21,480 nt of DNA, from the NCBI GenBank assembly GCA_027334785.1, contig DAHWQF010000006.1:1-21480 (forward strand), written 5' to 3'. The notes under the pieces were generated by a model that saw only the letters and a list, made by a program, of their open reading frames with translations, did no database searches and was not told where the DNA came from. The stretch comes from Acidimicrobiaceae bacterium. GTDB taxonomy: Bacteria > Actinomycetota > Acidimicrobiia > Acidimicrobiales > Palsa-688. The position numbers and the translations under genes were made by a program. This document shows positions 1 through 6,762 of the stretch, one piece after another; within the stretch, counting starts at the first letter, position 1; the number at the start of each line of letters is the position of its first letter.

Positions 1-260
1 CGGGTGGCGGCTATGGCTCCCCGTGGGCGCGAGGAGCGGCTTTCACGCCCCCGTGGGCTGCCAGTTCTTCGTCCAGCGCCGTCAGCTGAACTACAGGCGC
101 CGCTTCGCCGCCCCTCGAGTGTTAGGGGCGGCGAAGTCGTAGGGGTGTCCGCCCTACATCTACCCGCCCCCGTCGGCAACGACCCCGCCGGTCCCTACGG
201 GCTAGCAAGTTCCTCTTCGACGTCTTGGCCTTCTTTGCACGAAGACGGTAGGGTCCGCCC
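1..260. other. Left-edge stretch without a supported gene
   Basis: All frames here are short. One rightward frame enters from the left edge and stops with TGA at 87-89 after 28 low-complexity residues (Gly, then a Ser run). It could be the C-terminus of a gene outside the window, because a strong hairpin follows 13 bases later, but composition alone cannot prove it. A leftward 36-codon frame ending at 11-13 is equally unsupported. The only solid features are the hairpins at 103-136 and 139-157. Confidence 0.4.
103..136. terminator. Perfect 13-bp hairpin, candidate terminator
   Basis: CTTCGCCGCCCCT (103-115) and AGGGGCGGCGAAG (124-136) are exact reverse complements around the 8-nt loop CGAGTGTT. 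A smaller stem, GTAGGG (139-144) with CCCTAC (152-157), follows at once. Neither side has a T-tract, so a classical intrinsic terminator is not proven; hairpins without U-tracts are common in actinobacteria. It would suit a transcript arriving from the left edge. Confidence 0.55.
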
Positions 261-617
261 ATGTGTGACGACCACTGGCCCGCAGTGCTGCAGACGACCG
301 GGCAGACCGACGCCCCGAGACTGCAGATCCCTCTCCAGCCGGTTGACGAGGTGACCGTCACCACTTTGGTCGACAACGTCACCGACGCGCTCGCCACAGA
401 CCAGGGGCCGGCGGAGCGCCCGCCGGCGCACAACGGCGCCAGGGTGGCGAACCGAGTGGGGCTCGAAGGTTGGGGCAGCGACGCCCTAGTCGCCGAGCAC
501 GGCTTTTCAGCACTGGTCACGGTACGGACCGGGCACCTAGGCCCCGAGGTGGTGCTGCCCGCTCATTGCACTGGCAGGGACCTGTTGGTGCCAAAAAAGC
601 CTGTCATTTCCACCTGA
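261..617 (+). pseudogene. Remnant of metallo-beta-lactamase-fold hydrolase, catalytic core deleted
   Basis: The 118-residue reading frame keeps two recognisable ends of one family, the MBL-fold hydrolases often annotated as dihydropterin/ribofuranosylaminobenzene 5'-phosphate synthase. The N-terminal part shows EVTVTTLVDNVTDAL (about 31-45), DQGP, and LVAEHGFSALVTV (about 76-88). The C-terminal part shows GPEVVLPAHCTGR (about 94-106), which resembles the PAHCTG motif near the end of full-length members. Everything between is missing, including the metal-binding HxHxDH block. Full-length members are about 280-330 residues, so roughly two thirds are gone while the frame stayed open. The last 12 residues look unrelated to the family. 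The frame ends tail-to-tail inside the Smr gene, with stops overlapping by 14 bases. No start is well supported; ATG at 261 is used. Family recognition is from memory of motifs, and the deletion reading is inference. Confidence 0.65.
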
Positions 618-861
618 AGTGGACGAACACCCGCCCGAAGTTGTCCTCGTCTTTTTCCACCCGGTGGTAGAGCGCCTTGACCTCTTTTTGACCGAGGAAC
701 CGCAGCACCCGCTTCTTCAACTGGCCTGAGCCCTTGCCGGGGACGATCTCGACTTCACTTGCCTTTATGCGGACGGCCTCGTTGATGATGTCCTGGAGCG
801 CCCGGTCGATCAGGTCGCCTCGGTTGTAGATGTCGTGCAGGTCGAGCTTGAGCTTCGCCAC
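604..861 (-). CDS. Stand-alone Smr-domain protein
   Basis: This small protein of about 85 residues is essentially one Smr (small MutS-related) domain. The opening LKLDLHDI matches the LDLHG-type motif, followed by a helix (DRALQDIINEAV), then VEIVPGKGSGQLKKRV, which matches the I..GKG.G.L...V signature, and a closing strand VFVHFRW. Smr domains bind branched nucleic acid or RNA and some are endonucleases. The His of LDLH is kept, but Asp replaces the usual Gly after it. I choose GTG at 861 because TAATGT, a -10-like box, sits 7 nt upstream, which suits a leaderless transcript, and the domain begins three residues later. GTG at 885 would add eight residues without a ribosome-binding site. The 3' end overlaps the decayed hydrolase frame on the other strand. 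It may have a separate transcript from the response regulator upstream at 959-1618. The cellular role is not known. Confidence 0.8.
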   Translation of the reverse strand: MAKLKLDLHDIYNRGDLIDRALQDIINEAVRIKASEVEIVPGKGSGQLKKRVLRFLGQKEVKALYHRVEKDEDNFGRVFVHFRWK

Positions 862-917
862 CGCTCTGACATTACCCCGAGGCACCCGCTCGGGAGGCAG
901 AGGGCATGCTTCGTCTT

Positions 918-952
918 TGAGCGGTCATTACCAAGGGGTAAAAGGCTGCTCA
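918..952 (-). terminator. Possible weak terminator after the leftward response regulator
   Basis: A two-part stem lies just past the stop of the 959-1618 gene: TGAGC (918-922) pairs with GCTCA (948-952), and inside it TTACC (928-932) pairs with GGTAA (937-941). No T-tract follows on the leftward strand, so this is a weak call. Confidence 0.3.
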
Positions 953-958
953 GGAACA

Positions 959-1618
959 CTAGCCCACGATCCGGTAACCCACCCCGATGGCCGTTTGTAC
1001 CACCTGGGGTTCGCCCAGCTTGTGCCTGAGCCGGCCGATGGTGACCGCCACGGTCTTGGTGAAAGGGTCGGCGTTCTCGTCCCAGGCCTTCTCCAGCAAT
1101 TGCTCGGCGCTCAGGTAGCCGGGCGAGGCGGCCATGAGCGCCTCCAGCACGGCGAGCTCCTTCGCCCGTAGCTCGAGCGGGGCCCCGTCACGGGTGACGG
1201 TGCGGGACAAGCAGTCGAGCTCGACCCCGCCGGCGCGTAGCACCCTCGGCCGGGCACGGGGCTGGCGGCGGGCCAGGGCGCGCACCCTCATCACGAGCTC
1301 GGGGAAATGGAACGGCTTCACCAGGTAGTCATCGGCGCCGAGGCCGAGCCCGTACAGCCTTTCTTCGGGCGAGGCGGCCCCGCTCACCATGAGCACCATC
1401 GAGCGTTCGTCCGCGGAGCTCACCATGCGGCAGAGCGTGTCGCCCGGGACGCCTGGGAGCGTCCGGTCCAGCACGACCACGTCGTAGCTGTTGACGCCGA
1501 GCTTGGCGGCCGCCTCGGTCCCGTCGTAGGCCACGTCGGCGGCTATGCCCTGGCCCGAAAGGCCCTCGGCCACGAGGTCGGCCAAGGACCGGCAGTCCTC
1601 TACAACCAGGACCCTCAT
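959..1618 (-). CDS. OmpR/PhoB-family response regulator (orphan in this window)
   Basis: A 219-residue two-component response regulator. The receiver domain (about 1-115) has the acidic start VVED, phosphoacceptor Asp51 in VVVLDRTLPG, a switch Ser at about 79 and Lys101 in ADDYLVKPF. The winged-helix DNA-binding domain (about 125-219) ends in the usual RLRHKLG...VGYRIVG. The start ATG lies 10 bases after the stop of the upstream lipoprotein gene, so the two probably share one transcript. No histidine kinase is adjacent on this strand. A close paralogue with the same 219-residue length and the same motif positions lies on the other strand at 2411-3070 and does have a kinase partner. The two regulators may have arisen by duplication and may answer to the same kinase, which is inference. 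Targets are unknown; the shared divergent spacer is a natural candidate. Confidence 0.93.
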   Translation of the reverse strand: MRVLVVEDCRSLADLVAEGLSGQGIAADVAYDGTEAAAKLGVNSYDVVVLDRTLPGVPGDTLCRMVSSADERSMVLMVSGAASPEERLYGLGLGADDYLVKPFHFPELVMRVRALARRQPRARPRVLRAGGVELDCLSRTVTRDGAPLELRAKELAVLEALMAASPGYLSAEQLLEKAWDENADPFTKTVAVTIGRLRHKLGEPQVVQTAIGVGYRIVG

Positions 1619-1628
1619 CCAGCCACGC

Positions 1629-2270
1629 TCACGAAGCGCGGTGACTGCTGTAGGGCAAACCCGCCGGTATCAACTTCTGGCAGGTCGCCAAGGCGCTTTT
1701 GAATTGGGGAGAGCCCGTATCGATCGGCGACCGGCTTTGGAATCTGACGCTGCTGCCGTAAAACACCGGGTCGGGGAAGTTGGGGACCCCGTGAGAGCGC
1801 ATGCACGCGGCCGCCTTCAGGTAGTCAGCCTGGTCGGCAGGGGTGATCGTACTCCTGGAGACGCCGTTGTCCGGTAACAGGTGCCTGCACGCGTTATAGG
1901 CAGTCGTGAAATGGGGGGCGTTCACGTCAACGGTGATGTGCACGCCGTGGCCGGAGATGACGGGATCGGGCATGTTGGTGTCCCCGTGGGCTCGCATGCA
2001 CTTGACGAAGGCGAGGGCATGGCTGGAGGGGTTGGCGGTGCTCCCGCCCTGTGCCGCTGACGGCACAGTCGTAGTCGTCTTTCGAAGGCGCGCAACGGCG
2101 TGTTGGCGCGAAGGACCGCCCCCGCAGGCTGCCGCCAGCACGCCCATGCCGAAGAGCGCCACGGTAAAGAGGACGGCTCGAAAGAACTGGCCAGCCTTTC
2201 CCCGTGAACCTGGCGCCCTCCGGTCCGATGCCACCGCCTGGTCGCTATGTTCTTTGGTTGGGATGCTCAC
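1629..2270 (-). CDS. Secreted lipoprotein with duplicated CMRxHGxxNxPDP module
   Basis: With GTG at 2270 as start the product has 213 residues. A basic n-region (RRAPGSRGKAGQFFR) and hydrophobic stretch lead to a lipobox LAAAC with the modified Cys at about 49. A Thr/Ser linker follows, then two copies of one module. Copy 1 has CMRAHGDTNMPDP and ends near YNACRHLLP. Copy 2 has CMRSHGVPNFPDP and ends near LATCQKLIP. Each copy holds two Cys about 37-41 residues apart (about 91/128 and 156/197), which could form a disulfide or bind a ligand. I recognise this motif from actinobacterial lipoproteins near two-component systems, but know of no assigned function. It precedes the response regulator at 959-1618 by 10 bases and diverges from the second regulator, so an envelope-sensing or target role is plausible. 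The start is uncertain: GTG at 2234 is an alternative, and neither has a clear ribosome-binding site. Confidence 0.82.
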   Translation of the reverse strand: MSIPTKEHSDQAVASDRRAPGSRGKAGQFFRAVLFTVALFGMGVLAAACGGGPSRQHAVARLRKTTTTVPSAAQGGSTANPSSHALAFVKCMRAHGDTNMPDPVISGHGVHITVDVNAPHFTTAYNACRHLLPDNGVSRSTITPADQADYLKAAACMRSHGVPNFPDPVFYGSSVRFQSRSPIDTGSPQFKSALATCQKLIPAGLPYSSHRAS

Positions 2271-2277
2271 GACGGCG

Positions 2278-2328
2278 TTGTACAAAAGCCGGTGTTGCAA
2301 GGCTGCAACGCAGTAACGGTTCTGCAAC
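2278..2328. promoter_or_regulatory. Candidate operator cluster between divergent lipoprotein and response regulator genes
   Basis: GTTGCA (2294-2299) and TGCAAC (2304-2309) form a perfect inverted repeat with a 4-bp spacer. A third TGCAAC lies at 2323-2328, 19 bp further on, and an 8-bp palindrome TTGTACAA sits at 2278-2285. The cluster lies directly upstream of the lipoprotein start and about 80-130 bp before the regulator start. It is the best visible candidate for a binding site of one or both OmpR-type regulators, although that family more often uses direct repeats. Confidence 0.45.
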
Positions 2329-2410
2329 AAGCGATCGGGCAACCTGGAGTTACTGAGCCCGCCCGCCGGCCGACCACCAATTGGGCGGCCGAAGTGGTAG
2401 GAGGTTGACG

Positions 2411-3070
2411 ATGAGGGTACTGGTGGTCGAAGACCACGCCAAGCTGGCCATGACCCTGGCGACCGGTCTCCGCCAGGTGGGCATGGCCGTCGATGTCGCC
2501 TTCGACGGCCAGGACGCCCTCGACCACGTCGCGGTTACCACCTATGACGTGGTTGTGCTGGACCGCGACATCCCGCGCGTTCACGGCGATGACGTCTGCA
2601 AGGCGCTAGTGGCCGATGGGTCACCGAGCCGGGTGCTGATGCTGACTGCGGCCGGCGGGGTGGAGGACCGGGTCGAGGGCCTCGGTATCGGCGCGGACGA
2701 CTACCTCCCAAAGCCCTGTGACTTCGCGGAACTGGTGGCTCGCGTCCGTGCCCTCGCGCGGCGCCGGGGCGCCTCATTGCCTCCGACACTCAATCACGGC
2801 GACCTGGTCCTCGACCCGTCCCACCGGACCGTCACGAGAGCCGGCCACCCCTTGTCGCTCAACCCCAAGGAGTTCGCCGTTTTGGAGGTCCTCCTGGCAG
2901 CACCCGGCGTCGTAGTGCCGGCCGAGGAGATCCTCGAACGGGTTTGGGACGAGGCGGCCGACCCCTTCAGCCAAGCCGTCAGGACCACCATCAGCCGCCT
3001 CCGGGCCAAGCTCGGCGACCCGCCGGTCATCGAGACGGTGGCGAAGGCCGGCTACCGGGTCGCAGGCTGA
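2411..3070 (+). CDS. OmpR/PhoB-family response regulator, partner of the adjacent kinase
   Basis: A 219-residue two-component regulator. The receiver domain has VVED near the start, phosphoacceptor Asp51 in VVVLDRDIPR, switch Thr at about 79 and Lys101 in ADDYLPKP. The winged-helix domain covers about 125-219 and ends in RLRAKLG...AGYRVAG. ATG at 2411 is chosen because AGGAGG lies about 7 bases upstream and because it aligns exactly with the paralogue at 959-1618; an in-frame GTG upstream at 2381 lacks such support. The kinase gene starts 3 bases after this stop, so the two are surely co-transcribed. It lies head-to-head with the lipoprotein/regulator pair. Targets are not visible, but the palindrome cluster at 2278-2328 is a candidate. 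Confidence 0.95.
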   Translation: MRVLVVEDHAKLAMTLATGLRQVGMAVDVAFDGQDALDHVAVTTYDVVVLDRDIPRVHGDDVCKALVADGSPSRVLMLTAAGGVEDRVEGLGIGADDYLPKPCDFAELVARVRALARRRGASLPPTLNHGDLVLDPSHRTVTRAGHPLSLNPKEFAVLEVLLAAPGVVVPAEEILERVWDEAADPFSQAVRTTISRLRAKLGDPPVIETVAKAGYRVAG

Positions 3071-3073
3071 CCC

Positions 3074-4285
3074 GTGGCGCAGCGCCGGCGGCTCCGCCAC
3101 CTGGCCCTCGGTCCCCACCCGCGCCGGCGGAGCGCGCGCTTCCGCCTGACCGCTCTCTACTGCTCTGTGTTCTTCCCCTCAGGCGTCTTGCTCGTCGCCG
3201 TGACTTACGTCCTCATCGTCTTGTTCCAGCTCCCTATCGACCGGGCGACCGCTCATCTGGTCAGGGCTCCTGTCCGCTCTGGGCCGGCCACCGATGGGCC
3301 GTCACCTCAAGGCGACGGCCGGGGCCGGGTGATCGGCCACGTGGCGGTGACCTTGCCTGGGCACATAATGCTCGGCCCCCGCGAATTCCTCGTCGGTTCG
3401 TGCATCGTCCTGGTCGGAATGATCGGGATATCCGCGCTGCTCGGCTGGCTCGTCGCGGGCCGAGTCCTACGACCACTCCGAGTCATGACTACCACCACCC
3501 GCCGGATCTCCGAGCGGAACCTGCACGAGCGGCTGGCGCTCGCCGGTCCCGGCGACGAGTTGAAGGACCTCGGCGACACCATCGACGGGCTCCTCGGCCG
3601 CCTCGAAGCAGCCTTCGACTCCCAGCGGCGCTTCGTCGCCAACGCCTCCCACGAACTGCGGACCCCGCTCATGCTGAGCCAGACCCTGCTCCAAGTAGCG
3701 CTAGCGGACCCCGACATCACCCTCGACTCGCTCCGCGCCGCCTGCCAGGGGGCGGTCGACGCAGGAAAAGACCAGGCGCAGCTCATAGATGCGCTCCTCA
3801 CCCTGGCCCGCAGCCAACGCGGCCTCGACCATCGACAACCCGTCGACCTTGGAGCCGTAATCGACGATGCCTTGCACGCTTACGGGCCCTCTGCGGTGGC
3901 AAGAGGGCTACAGGTCGAGACCGCCCTTGATTATGCCGAGGTTCCAGGGGACAACCGCCTCCTCTACCGGCTGGTGTCGAACCTTGTCGACAACGCCATC
4001 CGCTACAACGTCGCCGGCGGACGTCTCAAGGTGAAGCTTACAGCCAGCACGACGGGTGCGACGCTCGCCGTTGCCAACACCGGCCCCCTTGTGCCGCCAG
4101 ATCAGCTCAGCCGCCTCCTCGAGCCGTTCCAACGCGCTGGCCCGGACCGGACCGCCAGCCCGAACGGGCTTGGTCTCGGCCTGTCCATCGTCTCCGACAT
4201 CGCCAAAGCCCACGGGGCCGGCCTCCAGGTCAGTGCCCGGCCTGAAGGCGGCTTGACCGTCACGGTGAGCTTCCCTGCTCGCTAG
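3074..4285 (+). CDS. Membrane sensor histidine kinase
   Basis: A 403-residue kinase, starting at GTG 3 bases after the regulator stop. Order of parts: a basic cytoplasmic N-terminus; membrane helix 1 (about 28-52); an extracytoplasmic loop of about 50 residues; membrane helix 2 (about 104-128); a HAMP linker (about 129-182); the HisKA dimerisation helix with the phosphorylated His193 in FVANASHELRTPL; and a HATPase domain with the N box VSNLVDNAIRYN (Asn303, Asn307) and the G2 box GLGLGLSIV (365-373). The G1 box reads VANTG, with Asn where Asp is usual in the DxGxG motif. The sensing loop is small and has no known domain, so the signal is unknown. The architecture resembles CutS/BaeS-like kinases. 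Two stop codons in tandem (TAG TAG) end the gene. It probably phosphorylates the regulator at 2411-3070 and may also act on the orphan paralogue. Confidence 0.95.
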   Translation: MAQRRRLRHLALGPHPRRRSARFRLTALYCSVFFPSGVLLVAVTYVLIVLFQLPIDRATAHLVRAPVRSGPATDGPSPQGDGRGRVIGHVAVTLPGHIMLGPREFLVGSCIVLVGMIGISALLGWLVAGRVLRPLRVMTTTTRRISERNLHERLALAGPGDELKDLGDTIDGLLGRLEAAFDSQRRFVANASHELRTPLMLSQTLLQVALADPDITLDSLRAACQGAVDAGKDQAQLIDALLTLARSQRGLDHRQPVDLGAVIDDALHAYGPSAVARGLQVETALDYAEVPGDNRLLYRLVSNLVDNAIRYNVAGGRLKVKLTASTTGATLAVANTGPLVPPDQLSRLLEPFQRAGPDRTASPNGLGLGLSIVSDIAKAHGAGLQVSARPEGGLTVTVSFPAR

Positions 4286-4320
4286 TAGCCAATTGGGCTC
4301 ACACAATCTCGGGATCCGGG

Positions 4321-4566
4321 TCAGATCCAGATCGCCAGGGCGGCCATGATGGCGAAACCCAGGACGGCGGCGCCCCATTTGTCGGCGCGGTAGCGCGGAC
4401 TGTCGAACTCCTTTTTGACGATGTCAAGCGTGGCAATGTAGAGGAAGGCTGGCGGGTGACAGCGAGTCGAAGAACGCCTGAAAGACCGCGTCGGGACACT
4501 CTGAGCGCCGAGCGCCAGGCCAAGGATGACCGAATGGACTGAGAGGACCGCCCAGCCGGCCGATGA
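4321..4566 (-). pseudogene. Decayed ZIP-family metal transporter fragment
   Basis: One leftward frame contains LSVHSVILGLALGAQ (about 4548-4504), which matches the HSxxEGLALG transmembrane segment of ZIP zinc/iron transporters, with Leu in place of the usual Glu. In the same frame AFLYIATLDIVKKEF (about 4446-4402) matches the FLYIATLDI segment near the ZIP C-terminus, followed by a last hydrophobic helix and TGA at 4321-4323. Between them the frame carries only about 18 unrelated residues, where a full ZIP has some 80. A shifted frame over the same stretch reads DAVFQAFFDSLSPAS, like the FxSLAAG segment just before FLYIATLDI. The simplest reading is a large deletion plus at least two frameshifts. 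No start or N-terminal half can be recognised further right. It converges on the histidine kinase. Family assignment is from motif memory; non-function is inferred from the frameshifts. Confidence 0.72.
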
Positions 4567-4797
4567 TGTGACCTTCGGCCCTCCCCGCGCCCGGCAGCAG
4601 GCTCATGGGCTCACGGGAGCAGACCGGGCCACTGGCCTCATCGGCCTGCAAGGTCATGGTTCGTGCCCGGCTGAGGAACGACCAGGTGCGCCCGGAAATG
4701 CACAACGAGAGCCGACCGCGTGGTTGTGGAACCAGCGCTGGCGGCGGCAAGTATGAATAAATAGAGGTGTGAGAGCAATTAGCAAGCCAAGCGCGAT
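4567..4797. other. Spacer before the esterase gene
   Basis: No gene is supported here. The right part may hold the esterase promoter: an AT-richer patch (TATGAATAAATA, 4752-4763) lies about 35-45 bases before the ATG at 4798, but no matching -35 box is evident and there is no strong ribosome-binding site. The left part may contain further unrecognisable remains of the ZIP transporter gene. Confidence 0.35.
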
Positions 4798-6636
4798 ATG
4801 AAGTTCCTCCGGCCGGCTTGGCTGGCGGTCTTGCTGTTTTTGCTGCTGGTCGGTGCGGTCACGCCGGCGGCATGGGCAGCCGGGCCAGGCGGCGTGCCCG
4901 TGGCTTCTCCCGGCCACTCGTCCCCCACCCCGGCCGCGCCCGCCGTCCTGACGGCGTGGACGTCCCCCATGGACCTGCTGCTCCAGCCCTTCCCGAAGGT
5001 GGCAGCCGACAACGCGACGGTGAGGGACCTGGCGACGGTTGCCGTAGGCGGCCGTTCAGTTAGCCTGCGCCTGTCCAACCAGTGGGGCCCGGTACCGCTC
5101 ACCTTCGGTGCCGTGACCGTGGGTGAGAGGGCGGGTACGACCGGCGCCGCGGCGGTCCCAGGGACGCTGGTGCCAGTCACCTTCGCCGGGAGGGGTTCGG
5201 TCACCATCCCTGCCGGCCAGGACGTGACCAGCGACCCGGCCTCCCTGGCCGTGCACGCGGGTGAGACCCTGGTAGTCAGCATGTGGGCCCCTGGTGTGGC
5301 ACCCGTGAGCGTGCATTATTGCTGCCAGGGCAGGACCATGGCCTACTACACACCCAACGGGGTGGGCAACCAGACCGGTTCGTTGAACGGGTCGGTCTTC
5401 ACGGGGGCGGACTGGTGGACGCGTTGGCTGTCGGCCGTGGAGGTGAGCGGGAGCCAGGCGCTGGGCACTGTGGTCGCGTTCGGGGACTCGATCACCGACG
5501 GGTTCGGCTACGAGAACACGGGCTTCTCATGGGTGGAGGCGCTACAGCAACGCATCTCCGAACTACCGCCGAGCGAGCAGGTAGCGGTGGTCAACGAGGG
5601 CATCTCGGGCAACACCCTCACCCCTTTCCCTCCTGGACGTAACGCGAGCGGCGGGGAGAACAGTTATGCCGACATCGGCGGGGGCGTGGCCGGGGTGGGG
5701 CGCCTGAGCCGCGACGCCTTGCAACTACCCGGCGTCAAGGCGGTGGTGGTCCTCCTCGGGACCAACGACATCTGGTTCAGCTACACCGACAACAACCCCC
5801 CATATGGGAGCGCGGCGTCGATCATCGCCGGGATGAAGCAAGTCATCGCGCAGGTGCACGAAGCCGGCCTCGAGGTCTACGGCATACCTCTTCTGCCTCG
5901 CAAGACCTCTCCGCCCTGCACTCAGCCGGGTTCGTGCCGGCCCGAGGAGTGGGGTCCAGCCGAGCAGGCGACCCTGGAGGCCGTCGACTCATGGGTCATG
6001 AGCCCCGCGGCCGGCTTCAATGGCGTGGTCAACCTGGCAGCCGTAGTCGGAGACGTCTACAACGGGCAGTGCCAGCCGGAGTTGCCCTATGCCCCCTACT
6101 TCAACGCGGACAACCTCCACCCCAACCCGGCAGGCCAGACTGCCATGGCCAACGCCATACCGACCACCCTGTTCGGCATCCCCGAGGCACCCCAGCTGCC
6201 ACCGGTAGTGGCGGCGACCCCCACGCCCGGTTGCCCGGGCGCCCAGGCTGCGGAAAACGTAGCCCAGGCAGCCGTCTCTTCGGATGGGCAGGCAAGGACG
6301 GCATCCTCGACCACCGCCGCCCCCACCACGGCGGCAGTGGAGGGGAACTCAACGACCACCTCCGGCCCCGCCCCTACCTCCACCTCCTCGGCTGGCTCGC
6401 CGAGCACGACGGCCACCTCTAACGGCACTTCCACCTCTGCGGTCGCCGCTCCTTCGACCGCACTGGGACCGACGAAAGGTGGTGGTTCGGCCAACCGGCC
6501 CTCAGCGGTAGGCGGGGCCTTGGGTGGTTTGGGCAGCACCGGGGCCGCGCTGGTAGGCGGCCTGGCTCTTGTCGGGTTGCTCGTGGTGGGCTTGTCCTGG
6601 GGCCGGCGTAACAGCGGCAACACCCGAAGCAGGTAG
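4798..6636 (+). CDS. Secreted, surface-anchored SGNH/GDSL esterase (XynE-like)
   Basis: A 612-residue exported esterase. Residues 1-28 are a signal peptide ending AWA-A. Residues about 55-215 form a beta-rich N-terminal domain of the kind found in XynE-like esterases (RLSNQWGPVPLTF, VTFAGRGSVTIPAG, SDPASL). The SGNH catalytic domain covers about 222-465: block I AFGDSITDG with nucleophile Ser231, block II GISGN, block III LLGTNDIW, and block V DNLHPN with Asp438 and His441 completing the triad. Residues about 480-560 are a Ser/Thr/Ala-rich wall-spanning linker. The C-terminus has LGSTG (578-582), a hydrophobic helix (584-600) and a basic tail, which looks like a sortase signal of the LxxTG type; a plain membrane anchor is the alternative. 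Related enzymes deacetylate xylan or other polysaccharides, so the arabinoside operon downstream fits, but the substrate is inferred. Two Cys pairs (175/176 and 374/380) may form disulfides. Confidence 0.9.
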   Translation: MKFLRPAWLAVLLFLLLVGAVTPAAWAAGPGGVPVASPGHSSPTPAAPAVLTAWTSPMDLLLQPFPKVAADNATVRDLATVAVGGRSVSLRLSNQWGPVPLTFGAVTVGERAGTTGAAAVPGTLVPVTFAGRGSVTIPAGQDVTSDPASLAVHAGETLVVSMWAPGVAPVSVHYCCQGRTMAYYTPNGVGNQTGSLNGSVFTGADWWTRWLSAVEVSGSQALGTVVAFGDSITDGFGYENTGFSWVEALQQRISELPPSEQVAVVNEGISGNTLTPFPPGRNASGGENSYADIGGGVAGVGRLSRDALQLPGVKAVVVLLGTNDIWFSYTDNNPPYGSAASIIAGMKQVIAQVHEAGLEVYGIPLLPRKTSPPCTQPGSCRPEEWGPAEQATLEAVDSWVMSPAAGFNGVVNLAAVVGDVYNGQCQPELPYAPYFNADNLHPNPAGQTAMANAIPTTLFGIPEAPQLPPVVAATPTPGCPGAQAAENVAQAAVSSDGQARTASSTTAAPTTAAVEGNSTTTSGPAPTSTSSAGSPSTTATSNGTSTSAVAAPSTALGPTKGGGSANRPSAVGGALGGLGSTGAALVGGLALVGLLVVGLSWGRRNSGNTRSR

Positions 6637-6655
6637 GCCCAACCGCCCCGACACG

Positions 6656-6727
6656 CCCCGCGTCCGCGTCGCGGGGAGGCCCGGCACCGCTGGCACAGGG
6701 TAGCTGGCACTGGCGGCACCGGGCCTC
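6656..6727 (+). terminator. Two adjacent hairpins after the esterase gene
   Basis: CCCCGCG (6656-6662) pairs with CGCGGGG (6670-6676). A second stem begins on the same last base: GAGGCCCGG (6676-6684) pairs with CCGGGCCTC (6719-6727), and after a 2-base mismatch CCGC (6687-6690) pairs with GCGG (6713-6716). The larger loop contains TGGCAC twice. The position 20 bases past the stop fits a terminator, but no T-tract follows. Confidence 0.5.
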
Positions 6728-6762
6728 GTTCCACGATGCTCTTTGCCTATTGGACGGGAAGT

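Noticed and set aside
11..122. Leftward 36-codon frame at the left edge
   Set aside because: It is short, has no start or ribosome-binding site, and cannot be told from chance.
2381..2410. Earlier in-frame start for the second response regulator
   Set aside because: AGGAGG before ATG 2411 and exact alignment with the 219-residue paralogue favour the later start.
2944..3930. A 328-codon rightward frame overlapping the response regulator and kinase
   Set aside because: It is Pro/Arg-rich in a shifted frame of two clear genes and shows no family motif.
4424..4750. A 108-codon leftward frame as an intact gene
   Set aside because: Only its last part (DAVFQAFFDSLSPAS) resembles a known family, and that is a shifted piece of the ZIP relic. 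The rest looks random.
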